Shown: positions 33,040-41,216 of the stretch, one piece after another
Layout: each line of letters opens with the position of its first letter
Numbering within the stretch: position 1 is the stretch's first letter
NCBI GenBank assembly: GCA_903925075.1
Contig: CAIYDQ010000027.1
Span: forward strand, 1-44,682
Length of the DNA: 44,682 bases
Direction of reading: 5' to 3'
From: an uncultured Geobacter sp.
GTDB lineage: Bacteria; Desulfobacterota; Desulfuromonadia; Geobacterales; Geobacteraceae
Notes under the pieces: generated by a model
The model's database searches: none
Told to the model about the DNA's origin: nothing
What the model saw: the letters and a program-made list of their open reading frames with translations, nothing else
Made by a program: the position numbers and the translations under genes

Positions 33040-33887
33040 AGCGCCTCCGGTATCCGCTGCAATTCGCTCAGGCGAAACACCGGTCCGTCGATACAGCAAA
33101 GCTTTTGTCCCAAGGCGCAGTGGCAGCAGCGGCCGATGCCGCAGCGCATGCGGCGCTCAAGGCTCAGCAGAATCCGCTCCGCCGCCACCCCCGCGCCCAG
33201 CAATTCGTCCATCAGGCAGCGGTACAGCGGAGGAGGACCGCAGACCGCCACGTAGCTGCGCTGGGCGTCGAAGACGAAGCCTTGCAAAAGCTCGGGAAGC
33301 AGTCCCACGGCGCAGGAAAAGTCGCCGGTCGGCTGCTGCGGCGCGAAGTCGACCGTCAGGTACAGCCTGAGCCGGCCCTGAGCGGCCAGGACCGACAACT
33401 CCTCCCGGAAGAGCATCAGTTGCGGCTGCTTGGCCCCGTACATGAGGGTGATCTCGCCAAAGCGCTCCGGTTGCCGCAGCAGGTAGCAGATCAGCGAGCG
33501 CAGCGGCGCGATGCCCAGTCCCCCCGCCAGCAGCAGGACCGGGCGCCCCGTCATCTCCTCCACCGGGAAGCCGACGCCGAAAGGGCCGCGCACGCCGAGC
33601 TTGCAGCCGATTTCGGCGCGGTGCAGATGCTCGGTGACATGCCCCACGCGGCGCACGCACAGCTGCAGGGTGCCGTCCGCGCTCGGCAGGTCGGCGGGGG
33701 AGATGGGGATTTCGCCTGCCCCGGGGACGGAGAGCTGCAGGAACTGGCCCGGCAGGAAGCGCGCCAGCGGCTCGACGGCCGCCGGCTCGGCGAGGACGCT
33801 AAAGAGCGCGGTATCTTCGGAGAGGGAGCGCCGGTCGAGGAGGGTGGCGGCAAACGGGGTATGCGGGTCGAAGGTCGTCCGGTTCAT
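33036..33887 (-). CDS. hydG: Hydrogenase FAD/NAD(P)-binding (gamma) subunit
   Basis: A 283-residue ferredoxin-reductase-like protein. The FAD domain contains LPGQFLQLSVPGAG and DGTLQLCVRRVGHVTEHL. The NAD(P) domain has PVLLLAGGLGIAPLRSLICYLL, EITLMYGAKQPQLMLFREEL and YVAVCGPPPLYRCLMDELL. At the C-terminus, RRMRCGIGRCCHCALGQKLCCIDGPVF supplies ligands for a [2Fe-2S] cluster of the dihydroorotate-dehydrogenase electron-transfer type. It passes electrons between NAD(P)H and the iron-sulfur subunits. Start and stop overlap both neighbours by 4 bases. Confidence 0.92.
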   Translation of the reverse strand: MNRTTFDPHTPFAATLLDRRSLSEDTALFSVLAEPAAVEPLARFLPGQFLQLSVPGAGEIPISPADLPSADGTLQLCVRRVGHVTEHLHRAEIGCKLGVRGPFGVGFPVEEMTGRPVLLLAGGLGIAPLRSLICYLLRQPERFGEITLMYGAKQPQLMLFREELSVLAAQGRLRLYLTVDFAPQQPTGDFSCAVGLLPELLQGFVFDAQRSYVAVCGPPPLYRCLMDELLGAGVAAERILLSLERRMRCGIGRCCHCALGQKLCCIDGPVFRLSELQRIPEAL

Positions 33888-34879
33888 GAGGCGGGCCGCA
33901 GGGGCGCAGGCGGGACGGCCGCCGCCGCATCAGGGCCGCCGCACAGTTCGCGCAGGTCGATGTCGACCGGGCAGACCTCCTTGCAGCGGCCGCAACCGAC
34001 GCAGGAACTCATCCCCTCAAGCGGCGAGAAGCCGCAGTACTTGTGCAGGAAACGGTAGCGCAACCGGTCGAGCCGGCTGGCCCTGAAGTTGGCGCCGGCC
34101 ACCTCGCCGTGGGTCGCGAACAGGCAGTTGTCCCACTCCCTGAGCCGGGTCCCTCCCCCGTCCAGGCTCGGGTACTCGCGCAGGTCGAAACAGTAACAGG
34201 TCGGGCAGCAGACCGAACAGGCCCCGCAGGAGACGCAGGTAAGGGCGAACTTCTGCCAGAGCGGATGGTCGGAGAAGCGGAGCTGCGGGTCTTGGGCCGG
34301 GATGGCGCGAAACGGGGCGCTCATTTCCCCTTCCGGCCGGGCCTCTGAGAGCAGCCCGCGGGCGGCCTCGGCGAGGGCCGCTCCCTTGGCGCCGGCAAAG
34401 GCGAGCTGGAAGCCGTCCTTACGGGGAGCGAGGAACAGGTCGCAGGCCCCGCCTTCCTGCGGTTGCGAACAGAAACAGAAGTCGTCTGGTTCGCAGGAGA
34501 CGCCGACCAGGGTGAGACGTTCCCGCCTCAGCGCATAGGCGGGCTCCGGCCGTTCCGCCAGGAAGACCCGGTCCAGGTAGGCGATAGCGGCCAAGTCGCA
34601 GGGGTGAACGCCAAAAAGCACGATGTTCGGCGGGTCGAGCGGGCTTTGCCGATAGATCCCGTCGCGATACTGCAGGAGTTCTTCCCTGAAAGGAAACAGA
34701 TATTTTTTCGGGGGGATCCGGGTCTTGCCGTAGTCCAGGCGCAGGGCGCCAAGATCGTCAAGCGCCGCGAAGGACGCCACGCCCGCCTCCGACAGGACCG
34801 GGCCGTGCAACTCGCCGAAGAGGCGCAAGGTCTCCAGCAATGGGCCGAGCTGCGTCTGTTTGAAATATGCGTGTTCCAC
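33884..34879 (-). CDS. hydB: Hydrogenase iron-sulfur (beta) subunit
   Basis: A 331-residue protein starting with GTG at 34879 (AAAGGAGGG 8 bases upstream). The C-terminal third carries two [4Fe-4S] motifs: CVSCGACSVCCPTCYCFDL, with extra cysteines, and CVGCGRCKEVCPVDIDL. A large N-terminal domain includes VLFGVHPCDLAAIAYLDRVF, common to hydrogenase/sulfite-reductase beta subunits, and VGVSCEPDDFCFCSQPQEGG with further cysteines. It relays electrons between the gamma and delta subunits. It is the first gene of the four-gene operon. Confidence 0.92.
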   Translation of the reverse strand: MEHAYFKQTQLGPLLETLRLFGELHGPVLSEAGVASFAALDDLGALRLDYGKTRIPPKKYLFPFREELLQYRDGIYRQSPLDPPNIVLFGVHPCDLAAIAYLDRVFLAERPEPAYALRRERLTLVGVSCEPDDFCFCSQPQEGGACDLFLAPRKDGFQLAFAGAKGAALAEAARGLLSEARPEGEMSAPFRAIPAQDPQLRFSDHPLWQKFALTCVSCGACSVCCPTCYCFDLREYPSLDGGGTRLREWDNCLFATHGEVAGANFRASRLDRLRYRFLHKYCGFSPLEGMSSCVGCGRCKEVCPVDIDLRELCGGPDAAAAVPPAPLRPAS

Positions 34880-34930
34880 CCGCGGGCCCTCCTTTGGGGA
34901 CGCTCTATTTTAGCGGCGCCCCGGCGGTTG

Positions 34931-34945
34931 GCAACTGCGCCGCCA
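34931..34945 (-). promoter_or_regulatory. Possible sigma-54 promoter upstream of the hydrogenase operon
   Basis: The minus strand reads TGGCGGCGCAGTTGC, with GG and GC 10 bases apart as in -24/-12 elements, 52 bases upstream of the first gene. It departs from TGGCAC in two bases, and GC-rich sequence makes chance matches likely. The gap 34880-35249 otherwise shows no gene, only the plus-strand promoter at 35159. Confidence 0.25.
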
Positions 34946-35158
34946 AGAAAAGCGCCCTGAGCGACGAGCCCGTCCCTCGACCCCGCCGCCGATAAGTCAA
35001 ACTATTGATCGAGGGATCCCCTTCCCTCTTTTATGCAATTATTCCTTTATGTTAGCATCAGGACCCTTGATGGGGGAGGGCTCTGGAGAGGGTGAAAAGC
35101 TCGCGGCAGCTATCCCTCCTCCCCTCGACCCGGTGTAAAAACCGTCGTTACTTTGCAT

Positions 35159-35187
35159 TTGACATTTAAAAAAATAGAAAGTATAAA
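35159..35187 (+). promoter_or_regulatory. Near-consensus sigma-70 promoter of the exopolysaccharide operon
   Basis: TTGACA, 17-bp spacer, TATAAA, with an A/T-rich spacer. It is the best promoter in the window and lies about 80-100 bases before the Wza-like gene. Confidence 0.75.
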
Positions 35188-35273
35188 TGTACCTGCTTTA
35201 ATCAATGAGAGTCAAGTATTGGCCGTCCTAATTAGCAAACCGGACTTTTATGCACAGCCAGGGAGACGCTCCA

Positions 35274-36392
35274 TTGCCACACTTCGCGACCGCTAGCAGC
35301 ATGCGCATCGTCCGTTCCCCGCGGTTATCGGCCCTCACGCTGCTGTTGGCGGCGGCGTCCCTGACGGCATGCGCCCCGGCCTATCGCGACTTGGCGGCAG
35401 GCACCGTGCTGAAGACCGGCCTGCCGATGCCCGCTTCCGCCGTCGTGGAACGACGCCTCGACACCGTGCCCTCTCTCGCCCCGGAGCCGGCGCCGCCGGC
35501 CGCCTACCAGATAGGCCCGGGAGACCTGTTGTCGGTGACCGTCTACGGGCGTCCCGAATTGAGCGGCAGCGGCGCGGCTGCGCCCCAAACCGGCGGCCAG
35601 GCCGCCGCGCGTCCGGCGGGGAGCCGCGTGGACGAGAACGGCAACCTGCGCCTGCCGCTGATCGGCAACGTCTCGGTGGCGGGCCTGTCCGCCGCTCAGG
35701 CCGAGGAGCGGCTGCGCGCCGCCTATCGCGCGCTGGTCAAGGAACCGTGGGTCTCGGTGGAGGTCCTGGAGTACCGCAGCAGGCCGCTTTACCTTTTCGG
35801 CAACTTCAAAAAACCGGGCGTCATCTATATGGATCGCCCCTTGACGCTGCTGCAGGGGATCGCCCTGGCTGACGGCATCGACAACGGCGCAGCCTTGCGC
35901 AGCGCACGCCTGAGCAGGGGCGGCAAGGTGCAACCGGTGGACATCTACGAGCTCTTGGCCAACGGCGACCAGCGCCAGAACATCTGGCTGCACCCGGGCG
36001 ACGCCCTCTACCTGCCGGACAAGGGGATCGAGCAGGTCTTCGTCTTCGGCGCCGTCAGCAAGGTGGGGCAGGTGAGCATGGTCAACGGACAGTTGACGCT
36101 GGCGCAGGCCATCGCCGCCAGCACGCCGCTCACCGTCGGCTACGATTTCTCGCACGTGCGCATCATCCGGTCGCTTTCTCCCACCAGGGGAGAGCTGCTG
36201 GTGGTGGATTTCGACCGCATCATGAAAGGCGAAGCCGCCCCTTTCATGCTGGCCAACGGCGACGTCATCTATCTGCCGCGCACCCCGCTGGGCGGCTGGA
36301 ACGACGCCGTCTCCGAAATACTGCCGTCGCTGACGGCCGTCAGCACGCTGCTGCAACCGTACGTCACCCTCAAATTTTTGCTGACCAACTGA
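35274..36392 (+). CDS. Wza-like polysaccharide export outer-membrane lipoprotein
   Basis: The start is uncertain. TTG at 35274 has GGGAGA 7 bases upstream; ATG at 35301 gives the most compact signal peptide; an ATG at 35250 opens the frame further. The signal peptide (LSALTLLLAAASLTAC) has a lipobox, so the protein is lipid-anchored. The poly-export domain is YQIGPGDLLSVTVYGRPELSG, VDENGNLRLPLIGNVSVAGL and AEERLRAAYRALVKEPWVSVEVLEY. SLBB-type units follow (YLFGNFKKPGVIYMDRPLTL, then VFVFGAVSKVGQVSMVNGQL). It forms the outer-membrane exit for capsule or exopolysaccharide together with the Wzc-like protein 16 bases downstream. Confidence 0.9.
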   Translation: MPHFATASSMRIVRSPRLSALTLLLAAASLTACAPAYRDLAAGTVLKTGLPMPASAVVERRLDTVPSLAPEPAPPAAYQIGPGDLLSVTVYGRPELSGSGAAAPQTGGQAAARPAGSRVDENGNLRLPLIGNVSVAGLSAAQAEERLRAAYRALVKEPWVSVEVLEYRSRPLYLFGNFKKPGVIYMDRPLTLLQGIALADGIDNGAALRSARLSRGGKVQPVDIYELLANGDQRQNIWLHPGDALYLPDKGIEQVFVFGAVSKVGQVSMVNGQLTLAQAIAASTPLTVGYDFSHVRIIRSLSPTRGELLVVDFDRIMKGEAAPFMLANGDVIYLPRTPLGGWNDAVSEILPSLTAVSTLLQPYVTLKFLLTN

Positions 36393-36408
36393 TATGTCAA
36401 GGAACGCC

Positions 36409-38610
36409 ATGAATTCAGCCGCACCCCAAGCTCTTCAGCGGAACGAGGTACACATAACCGATTATCTCGCGATCATCCTGCGCCGCAGGAAGGTTTTCCT
36501 CGTGGCCTTCCTGACGATCTTCCTTGGCGTGCTGCTTTATACCTTCACCGTTAAACCGACTTACGAAGCGGTGACCATCCTGCACGTGCAAGCACCCAAG
36601 AGCGGCAAGGGCGATCTGCTTAGCGAACTGGGAGGCAACGCCCAGAACCCGACGGACACCGAGATCGAGCTCATCAAGTCGCGCAGCGTTTCCGAACAAG
36701 TCTTCACTCGCTTGCAGAAAGCGGATAGCGGCGCTGCCAAGGCCTTGACGCCCCTGACGCCCGAAGCGTTGGCCGACGCGGCAAACATAATCACCAAATC
36801 CCTCAAGGCGGTGGAGGTGGGAAACAAAACCGGCATACTCCGCCTCTCCTTCCAACACACCGATCCCGGCCATGCCCGGGATGTGGTCAATGCCCTGGCG
36901 CAGGTCTATCAGGAGCGTAATGCGACCTTCAAGGCGCAGGAAGCCAGCAAGACACTGGAGTTCATAGAAGAACAGCTGCGCACGACCAAGAACGACCTGG
37001 ATACCGCCGAGAAAAACCTGCAGAATTACAAGGCCGCCAGCGGCTCGGTCAAACTTGACGCCGACGCCACGGAAATGCTCAAGACGCTGGCCGAACTGGA
37101 CAAGGAACTTGCTGCCGTTTCACTGCAAAAAAAACAGCTCGAGTACGGTTGCGCCGGATTGCGCGACGCCATCCGCAAGAAGACGGTCTACATTCCACCT
37201 ACCACCGGCAGCAAGGACGAAGGAGGCATTGGGGCAATCGGAGCCAGACTGTCCGAGCTGGACATGCAACGCCGGACCGCCCTCTCCGAGCTTTCCGAAG
37301 GGCATCCTCAGGTCAAGCTGCTTCAGGTTCAGATCGACGAGTTGCAGACTAAACTGCTCGGCACGTACGAGACCGGCCTGAAGAATCTCACGCGCCATGA
37401 ATCCCTCCTGCAACTGAATTTGAAGCGCTACGAAGCGGAGTTTCGCAAGCTTCCCGAGGCGGAGCGCGAACTGGCCAAACTGCTTCGTCTCACTAAAGTC
37501 AATGCCGACATCTACACCTTCCTGCTGCAAAAACATGAGGAGTCCCGCATCACCAAGGCCGCCACCATCAGCAATATCGTGGTAGTCGATCCTGCAGTCA
37601 CCCCCAGCAGGCCGCTTAAGCCAAACAAGCAGAAAAACGTGCTGCTCGGCCTGCTGGTGAGTCTGATGGCAGGCGTCGGACTGGCATTTTTCTACGATTA
37701 CATGGACGACACCATCAAGGATGGGGACGAAGCAAAACGGCTGCTGGGATGGTCGGTGCTGGGAGTAATCCCCCATATCGCACTGGATGCCGATGCCAAA
37801 CGCTCGGATGCCAACCTGATAAGTCATCTAAAACCGAAATCTCCGGCGGCCGAATCGTTCCGCGGCATACGCACCAGCCTGCACTACGCCACGGCCAGTC
37901 GTCGTAAAAAGATTTTTATGGTCACCAGCACATTTCCCGGCGAGGGGAAAACCACCGCATCGGCAAACCTGGCGGTCATCATGGCACAAACCGGAGCCAA
38001 AGTGCTGCTGATCGGCTGCGATCTGCGCGCCCCCACCCTGCACCAGATCTTCGGCTTTTCCAAAACCCCCGGCCTGACCGAATACCTGGCCGGCGACAGC
38101 ACCCTTGAGGAGGTCCTCAATCGCGCCGTCATGGGCGGTCTGGATGCCATCAGCGCCGGCCATACCCCGCCCAATCCGGCAGAATTGCTCGGTTCGGAAC
38201 AGATGGCGGCGCTACTGGAAGAGTTGTGCACGCAGTACGACGCCATTGTTCTGGATGCTCCGCCCGTGATGGCAGTCAGCGACACCCCCATCCTGGCCCC
38301 CCGTTGCGACAGCATAGTGGTGCTGATGGAATCCGGACGCGTGCCCGCCAAAGTGGCCCAACGCATGCGCGACATGCTGGCCACCGTCGATGCCCCTATC
38401 GCGGGCATTCTCATCAACGATAAGAACAATCGCGCGGCCGCTTATGGCTACGGATACGGTTACGGATATGGTTATGGATACGGTTACGGCTATGGTTACG
38501 GATACGGCTATGGTTATGGTTATGGTTACGGAGACGAACATGAAGCTGAAATGAAAAAAGCCCGACTCAGCACTTTCATGGGGCGGCTGCTGGAACGGTT
38601 CAGAAAGTAA
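36409..38610 (+). CDS. Wzc-like polysaccharide co-polymerase and tyrosine autokinase
   Basis: A 733-residue protein from ATG at 36409 (AAGGA 5 bases upstream; an ATG five codons earlier is possible). An N-terminal Wzz domain with a transmembrane helix (VFLVAFLTIFLGVLLYTF) is followed by periplasmic coiled coils (about 190-400) and a second helix (VLLGLLVSLMAGVGLAFFY). The cytoplasmic BY-kinase has Walker A TFPGEGKTTASANLA (about residue 511), Walker A' LLIGCDLRAPTLHQIFG, and Walker B AIVLDAPPVMAVSD. The usual Tyr-rich tail is here an exact run of 15 Tyr-Gly pairs (residues 679-708) before a basic end. Autophosphorylation of tail tyrosines normally controls ring assembly and polymer export; the PHP phosphatase downstream is its expected opponent. 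Confidence 0.93.
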   Translation: MNSAAPQALQRNEVHITDYLAIILRRRKVFLVAFLTIFLGVLLYTFTVKPTYEAVTILHVQAPKSGKGDLLSELGGNAQNPTDTEIELIKSRSVSEQVFTRLQKADSGAAKALTPLTPEALADAANIITKSLKAVEVGNKTGILRLSFQHTDPGHARDVVNALAQVYQERNATFKAQEASKTLEFIEEQLRTTKNDLDTAEKNLQNYKAASGSVKLDADATEMLKTLAELDKELAAVSLQKKQLEYGCAGLRDAIRKKTVYIPPTTGSKDEGGIGAIGARLSELDMQRRTALSELSEGHPQVKLLQVQIDELQTKLLGTYETGLKNLTRHESLLQLNLKRYEAEFRKLPEAERELAKLLRLTKVNADIYTFLLQKHEESRITKAATISNIVVVDPAVTPSRPLKPNKQKNVLLGLLVSLMAGVGLAFFYDYMDDTIKDGDEAKRLLGWSVLGVIPHIALDADAKRSDANLISHLKPKSPAAESFRGIRTSLHYATASRRKKIFMVTSTFPGEGKTTASANLAVIMAQTGAKVLLIGCDLRAPTLHQIFGFSKTPGLTEYLAGDSTLEEVLNRAVMGGLDAISAGHTPPNPAELLGSEQMAALLEELCTQYDAIVLDAPPVMAVSDTPILAPRCDSIVVLMESGRVPAKVAQRMRDMLATVDAPIAGILINDKNNRAAAYGYGYGYGYGYGYGYGYGYGYGYGYGYGYGDEHEAEMKKARLSTFMGRLLERFRK
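38443..38532 (+). repeat. (Tyr-Gly)15 coding repeat in the kinase tail
   Basis: Fifteen 6-bp units encode Tyr-Gly without interruption. Codons vary (TAT/TAC and GGC/GGA/GGT, never GGG), so the DNA is not a perfect microsatellite. Confidence 0.95.
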
Positions 38611-38619
38611 AGGACCACG

Positions 38620-39396
38620 ATGATCGATTTTCACTCACACATTCTGCCCGGGCTGGATGACGGTGCCAAAAGCATGGACGATGCCCTGGAGATGGCCCGC
38701 GTACTGGCTGCAGCCGGCTACCGCGCCGTTTGTTGCACCACACACCACATCCGCGGCGCCTGGCATTTGCCTGCTGCACACGTGCGTCAGGCCGTAGCTG
38801 ATTTGCAGGCCGAACTGAATCTGGCCGGCATTGACCTACATCTGCTGTCCGGCCGCGAATATTATCTGGACGAATTCCTGTTGTCGGAACTGGATGACCC
38901 GTTGCTGCTCCCCGGCGGCCTGCTGCTGGTGGAACTCCCCGCCCGCTGCGACGCGGACCGGGTGCGCGACACTCTCTTTCAACTGGTGCGCCGCCGGTTT
39001 ACACCGATGATCGCGCACCCCGAGCGATCTTCCCTGCTCGCGCCGAAGGCCGACAATGCGGACCGAAAAGGTTTTTGGGGCTCGCTGTTTAATTCCAAAT
39101 TTAAAGTCAACGATTCGGAATCGCAAGATAACTCGCTTCTCTCCTACCTTCGGAACCTGGGGTGCTGCTTCCAGGGCAACCTGGGCAGTTTTGCCGGGGG
39201 GTACGGAGAGCAGGTGCGGCATAACGCCCGCCACCTGCTGCGGGCCGGCATCTACACCCACCTGGGGAGCGACGCCCACTCCTCGGCTCGGCTTGCCGTG
39301 ACACTCTCCGACGGTCTGCGTGAAGTTGAGAGACTGACCGAGAAAGAAACTATGCAGCGTTTGACCGGATGTGCATATCAATACGAAACCAGTTAA
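38620..39396 (+). CDS. PHP-family (CpsB/YwqE-like) protein-tyrosine phosphatase
   Basis: A 258-residue protein nine bases after the kinase gene, with AAAGGA upstream. PHP metal-site motifs are MIDFHSHILPGLDDGAKSMD (HxH), CCTTHHIRG, MIAHPERSS and HLGSDAHSSARL. Relatives remove phosphate from the tyrosine-rich tail of BY-kinases, so the Wzc-like protein with its 15 tail tyrosines is the natural substrate. An extra stretch of about 30 residues (about 143-173) lies between the HPER motif and the next strand, in locally AT-richer DNA. It looks like a small insertion that kept the frame. Confidence 0.88.
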   Translation: MIDFHSHILPGLDDGAKSMDDALEMARVLAAAGYRAVCCTTHHIRGAWHLPAAHVRQAVADLQAELNLAGIDLHLLSGREYYLDEFLLSELDDPLLLPGGLLLVELPARCDADRVRDTLFQLVRRRFTPMIAHPERSSLLAPKADNADRKGFWGSLFNSKFKVNDSESQDNSLLSYLRNLGCCFQGNLGSFAGGYGEQVRHNARHLLRAGIYTHLGSDAHSSARLAVTLSDGLREVERLTEKETMQRLTGCAYQYETS

Positions 39397-39464
39397 CCGT
39401 CGAGAAAGACCCAGGCACGCCAAGCGAATCAAGATCGACACGATACCAAGCCACTGAGGCCTCC

Positions 39465-39686
39465 ATGACGAAGGAATTGACATCCGTTTCACGCCATCGA
39501 CGGCGTCATCGATCCGGCCGACGCGATCGCCATTTCGACGTTTCGCGATGGTTGACCCGCGCTACTCCGCGCAAACTAAACGCCAAACGACTGACCATGC
39601 TGGCAGTATATCTGACGGTAGCGTTGTTTTGCATTTTGGTCGGCTACTACTACTTGGGGCCAAAAATAACCAATATGGGAGAGTAG
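39465..39686 (+). CDS. Small single-span membrane protein of the polysaccharide operon
   Basis: A 73-residue protein from ATG at 39465 (GAGG 5 bases upstream; the frame extends further up but would run into the phosphatase gene). The N-terminal half is strongly basic (RHRRRHRSGRRDRH), followed by one hydrophobic helix (LTMLAVYLTVALFCILVGYYYLG) and a short end. The charge pattern predicts an N-in orientation. No family is recognised. Its position between the phosphatase and the acyltransferase suggests an accessory role in synthesis or export; the 97-base gap to the next gene leaves coexpression likely but unproven. Confidence 0.5.
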   Translation: MTKELTSVSRHRRRHRSGRRDRHFDVSRWLTRATPRKLNAKRLTMLAVYLTVALFCILVGYYYLGPKITNMGE

Positions 39687-39782
39687 TCGACGAAAAAGGC
39701 GAACTTGACGATAAAAATCGACATGACATCGCAATGAATGCCGGAGATCCGTTGAAGGGGATTAAATCAGCAAAAGGACTTT

Positions 39783-41216
39783 ATGGCCTTTAACTCGCTT
39801 ACATACTTTCTCTTCCTAGCGTTGATCTGGATACTGTTCCAGTGGACGGCGGACCGTTTGCGCTGGCTGCTGCTGTTGGCGGCGAGTCTCAGTTTTTACG
39901 CGTCGCTCAAGGCGCCTTACCTGCCGGTGATCCTGGGTCTGGTGGCCTTTGTCACCTATACGGTCGGCATGCGACTTGGCAGAAACCTCGACGAAGCCGG
40001 AAGAAAGCGCCTGCTTTGGATGGGTGTCGCCGCCAACTTGCTGATACTCGTCTCGCTCAAGTACCTGCCGGTAGTTTTTTCAGCTTTGCGTTTTTCATTC
40101 TTCACAATTAACTTTTCACTGCCAGTAACTATTGGCATCTCCTACTACGTCTTCCAGGCCATCTCCTATCTGTCGGATATTTATCTGGAGATCATTGAAC
40201 CCGAATCGCACTTCGGTTATCTGTTCCTGTCCTTGGCCTTCTTTCCTAAGCTGCTTCAAGGACCCATTGAGCGGTCAGGCGAACTGCTGCCGCAGTTGAA
40301 ACAGCCTTACGTCTTCGATTACGGCATGGCTCGCTCGGGGATGCTGCTCTTCGCATGGGGACTGTTCAAAAAAGTGGTGATAGCCGACCGGTTGGCGCTC
40401 TTTGTCAACACTGTCTATGGCGATGTACACTCCTACAACGGCTTACCGCTGATACTGGCAACATATTTTTACGCCTTCCAGATCTATTTCGACTTCTCCG
40501 GCTACACCGACATGGCTTTGGGGAGTGCGCGGCTGTTCAATATCAATCTGACTCAGAACTTCAACTCCCCTTATCTGGCCACATCGGTGGCGGATTTCTG
40601 GCGGCGCTGGCACATATCCTTTTCGCGCTGGATACTGGACTACATCTTCAAACCGCTGCAGATGTCGTGGCGCGATTTGGGGACGGCAGGGACGGCGGCT
40701 GCACTGCTGGTGACGTTTCTTGTTTCCGGTATCTGGCATGGGGCCAGTTTGGGGTTCGTTGTCTGGGGGGGGCTGCATGGGGCCTACCTTGCTGCATCGG
40801 TCTACTACAAACCGTGGCAGAAAAAGTTCCACAACTTGTTGGGAATTGGACCGGAAAAGACCAGACTGCAAAAGATCTGGCAGATTGCGGTCACCTTCAA
40901 CCTGATCTGTTTCACCTGGATATTCTTCAGGGCAAATTCCATGGCTGATGCGATGTTTGTCGTACGACACCTGTTTGACGGAGTTGGACGGATACGCTCC
41001 ATGCTGTTTGCTCAAGGTGCAACCGAACTCATTTTGGCACTGGCGTTGTTAACCGTCATCTTAGCAGTCAAGTCGTTTACAACGGCATGTAAGCGAACGG
41101 ATATTCCCTTTTGTTTGCCTGTCATCGTACGCTGGTCGGTGTACAGCATGCTGGCCCTTTCCCTTTCGCTGTTCTCGGTTGATAGCGGCAGGGCGTTTAT
41201 TTATTTCCAGTTTTAA
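39783..41216 (+). CDS. MBOAT-family O-acyltransferase (AlgI-like)
   Basis: A 477-residue polytopic membrane protein with about ten hydrophobic segments, starting MAFNSLTYFLFLALIWILFQ. The MBOAT hallmarks are present: FLSLAFFPKLLQGPIERSGEL, FDFSGYTDMALGSARLF, SVADFWRRWHISFSRWILDYI, and the catalytic His in SGIWHGASLGFVVWGGLHG. AlgI-like enzymes move acetyl groups across the membrane so that an exported glycan can be O-acetylated by a periplasmic partner. The ribosome site AAAGGA is 4 bases before the start. The next gene begins inside its stop codon (TAATG), so the pair is translationally coupled. Confidence 0.92.
   Translation: MAFNSLTYFLFLALIWILFQWTADRLRWLLLLAASLSFYASLKAPYLPVILGLVAFVTYTVGMRLGRNLDEAGRKRLLWMGVAANLLILVSLKYLPVVFSALRFSFFTINFSLPVTIGISYYVFQAISYLSDIYLEIIEPESHFGYLFLSLAFFPKLLQGPIERSGELLPQLKQPYVFDYGMARSGMLLFAWGLFKKVVIADRLALFVNTVYGDVHSYNGLPLILATYFYAFQIYFDFSGYTDMALGSARLFNINLTQNFNSPYLATSVADFWRRWHISFSRWILDYIFKPLQMSWRDLGTAGTAAALLVTFLVSGIWHGASLGFVVWGGLHGAYLAASVYYKPWQKKFHNLLGIGPEKTRLQKIWQIAVTFNLICFTWIFFRANSMADAMFVVRHLFDGVGRIRSMLFAQGATELILALALLTVILAVKSFTTACKRTDIPFCLPVIVRWSVYSMLALSLSLFSVDSGRAFIYFQF

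Noticed and set aside
35325..36410. 361-codon antisense frame over the Wza-like gene
   Set aside because: No motif, and it lacks a ribosome site; the sense protein has a lipobox and export domains.
39548..39793. 81-codon frame overlapping the small membrane protein gene and the MBOAT start
   Set aside because: No ribosome site or hydrophobic/domain features; the overlapping 39465 frame and the MBOAT start are better supported.
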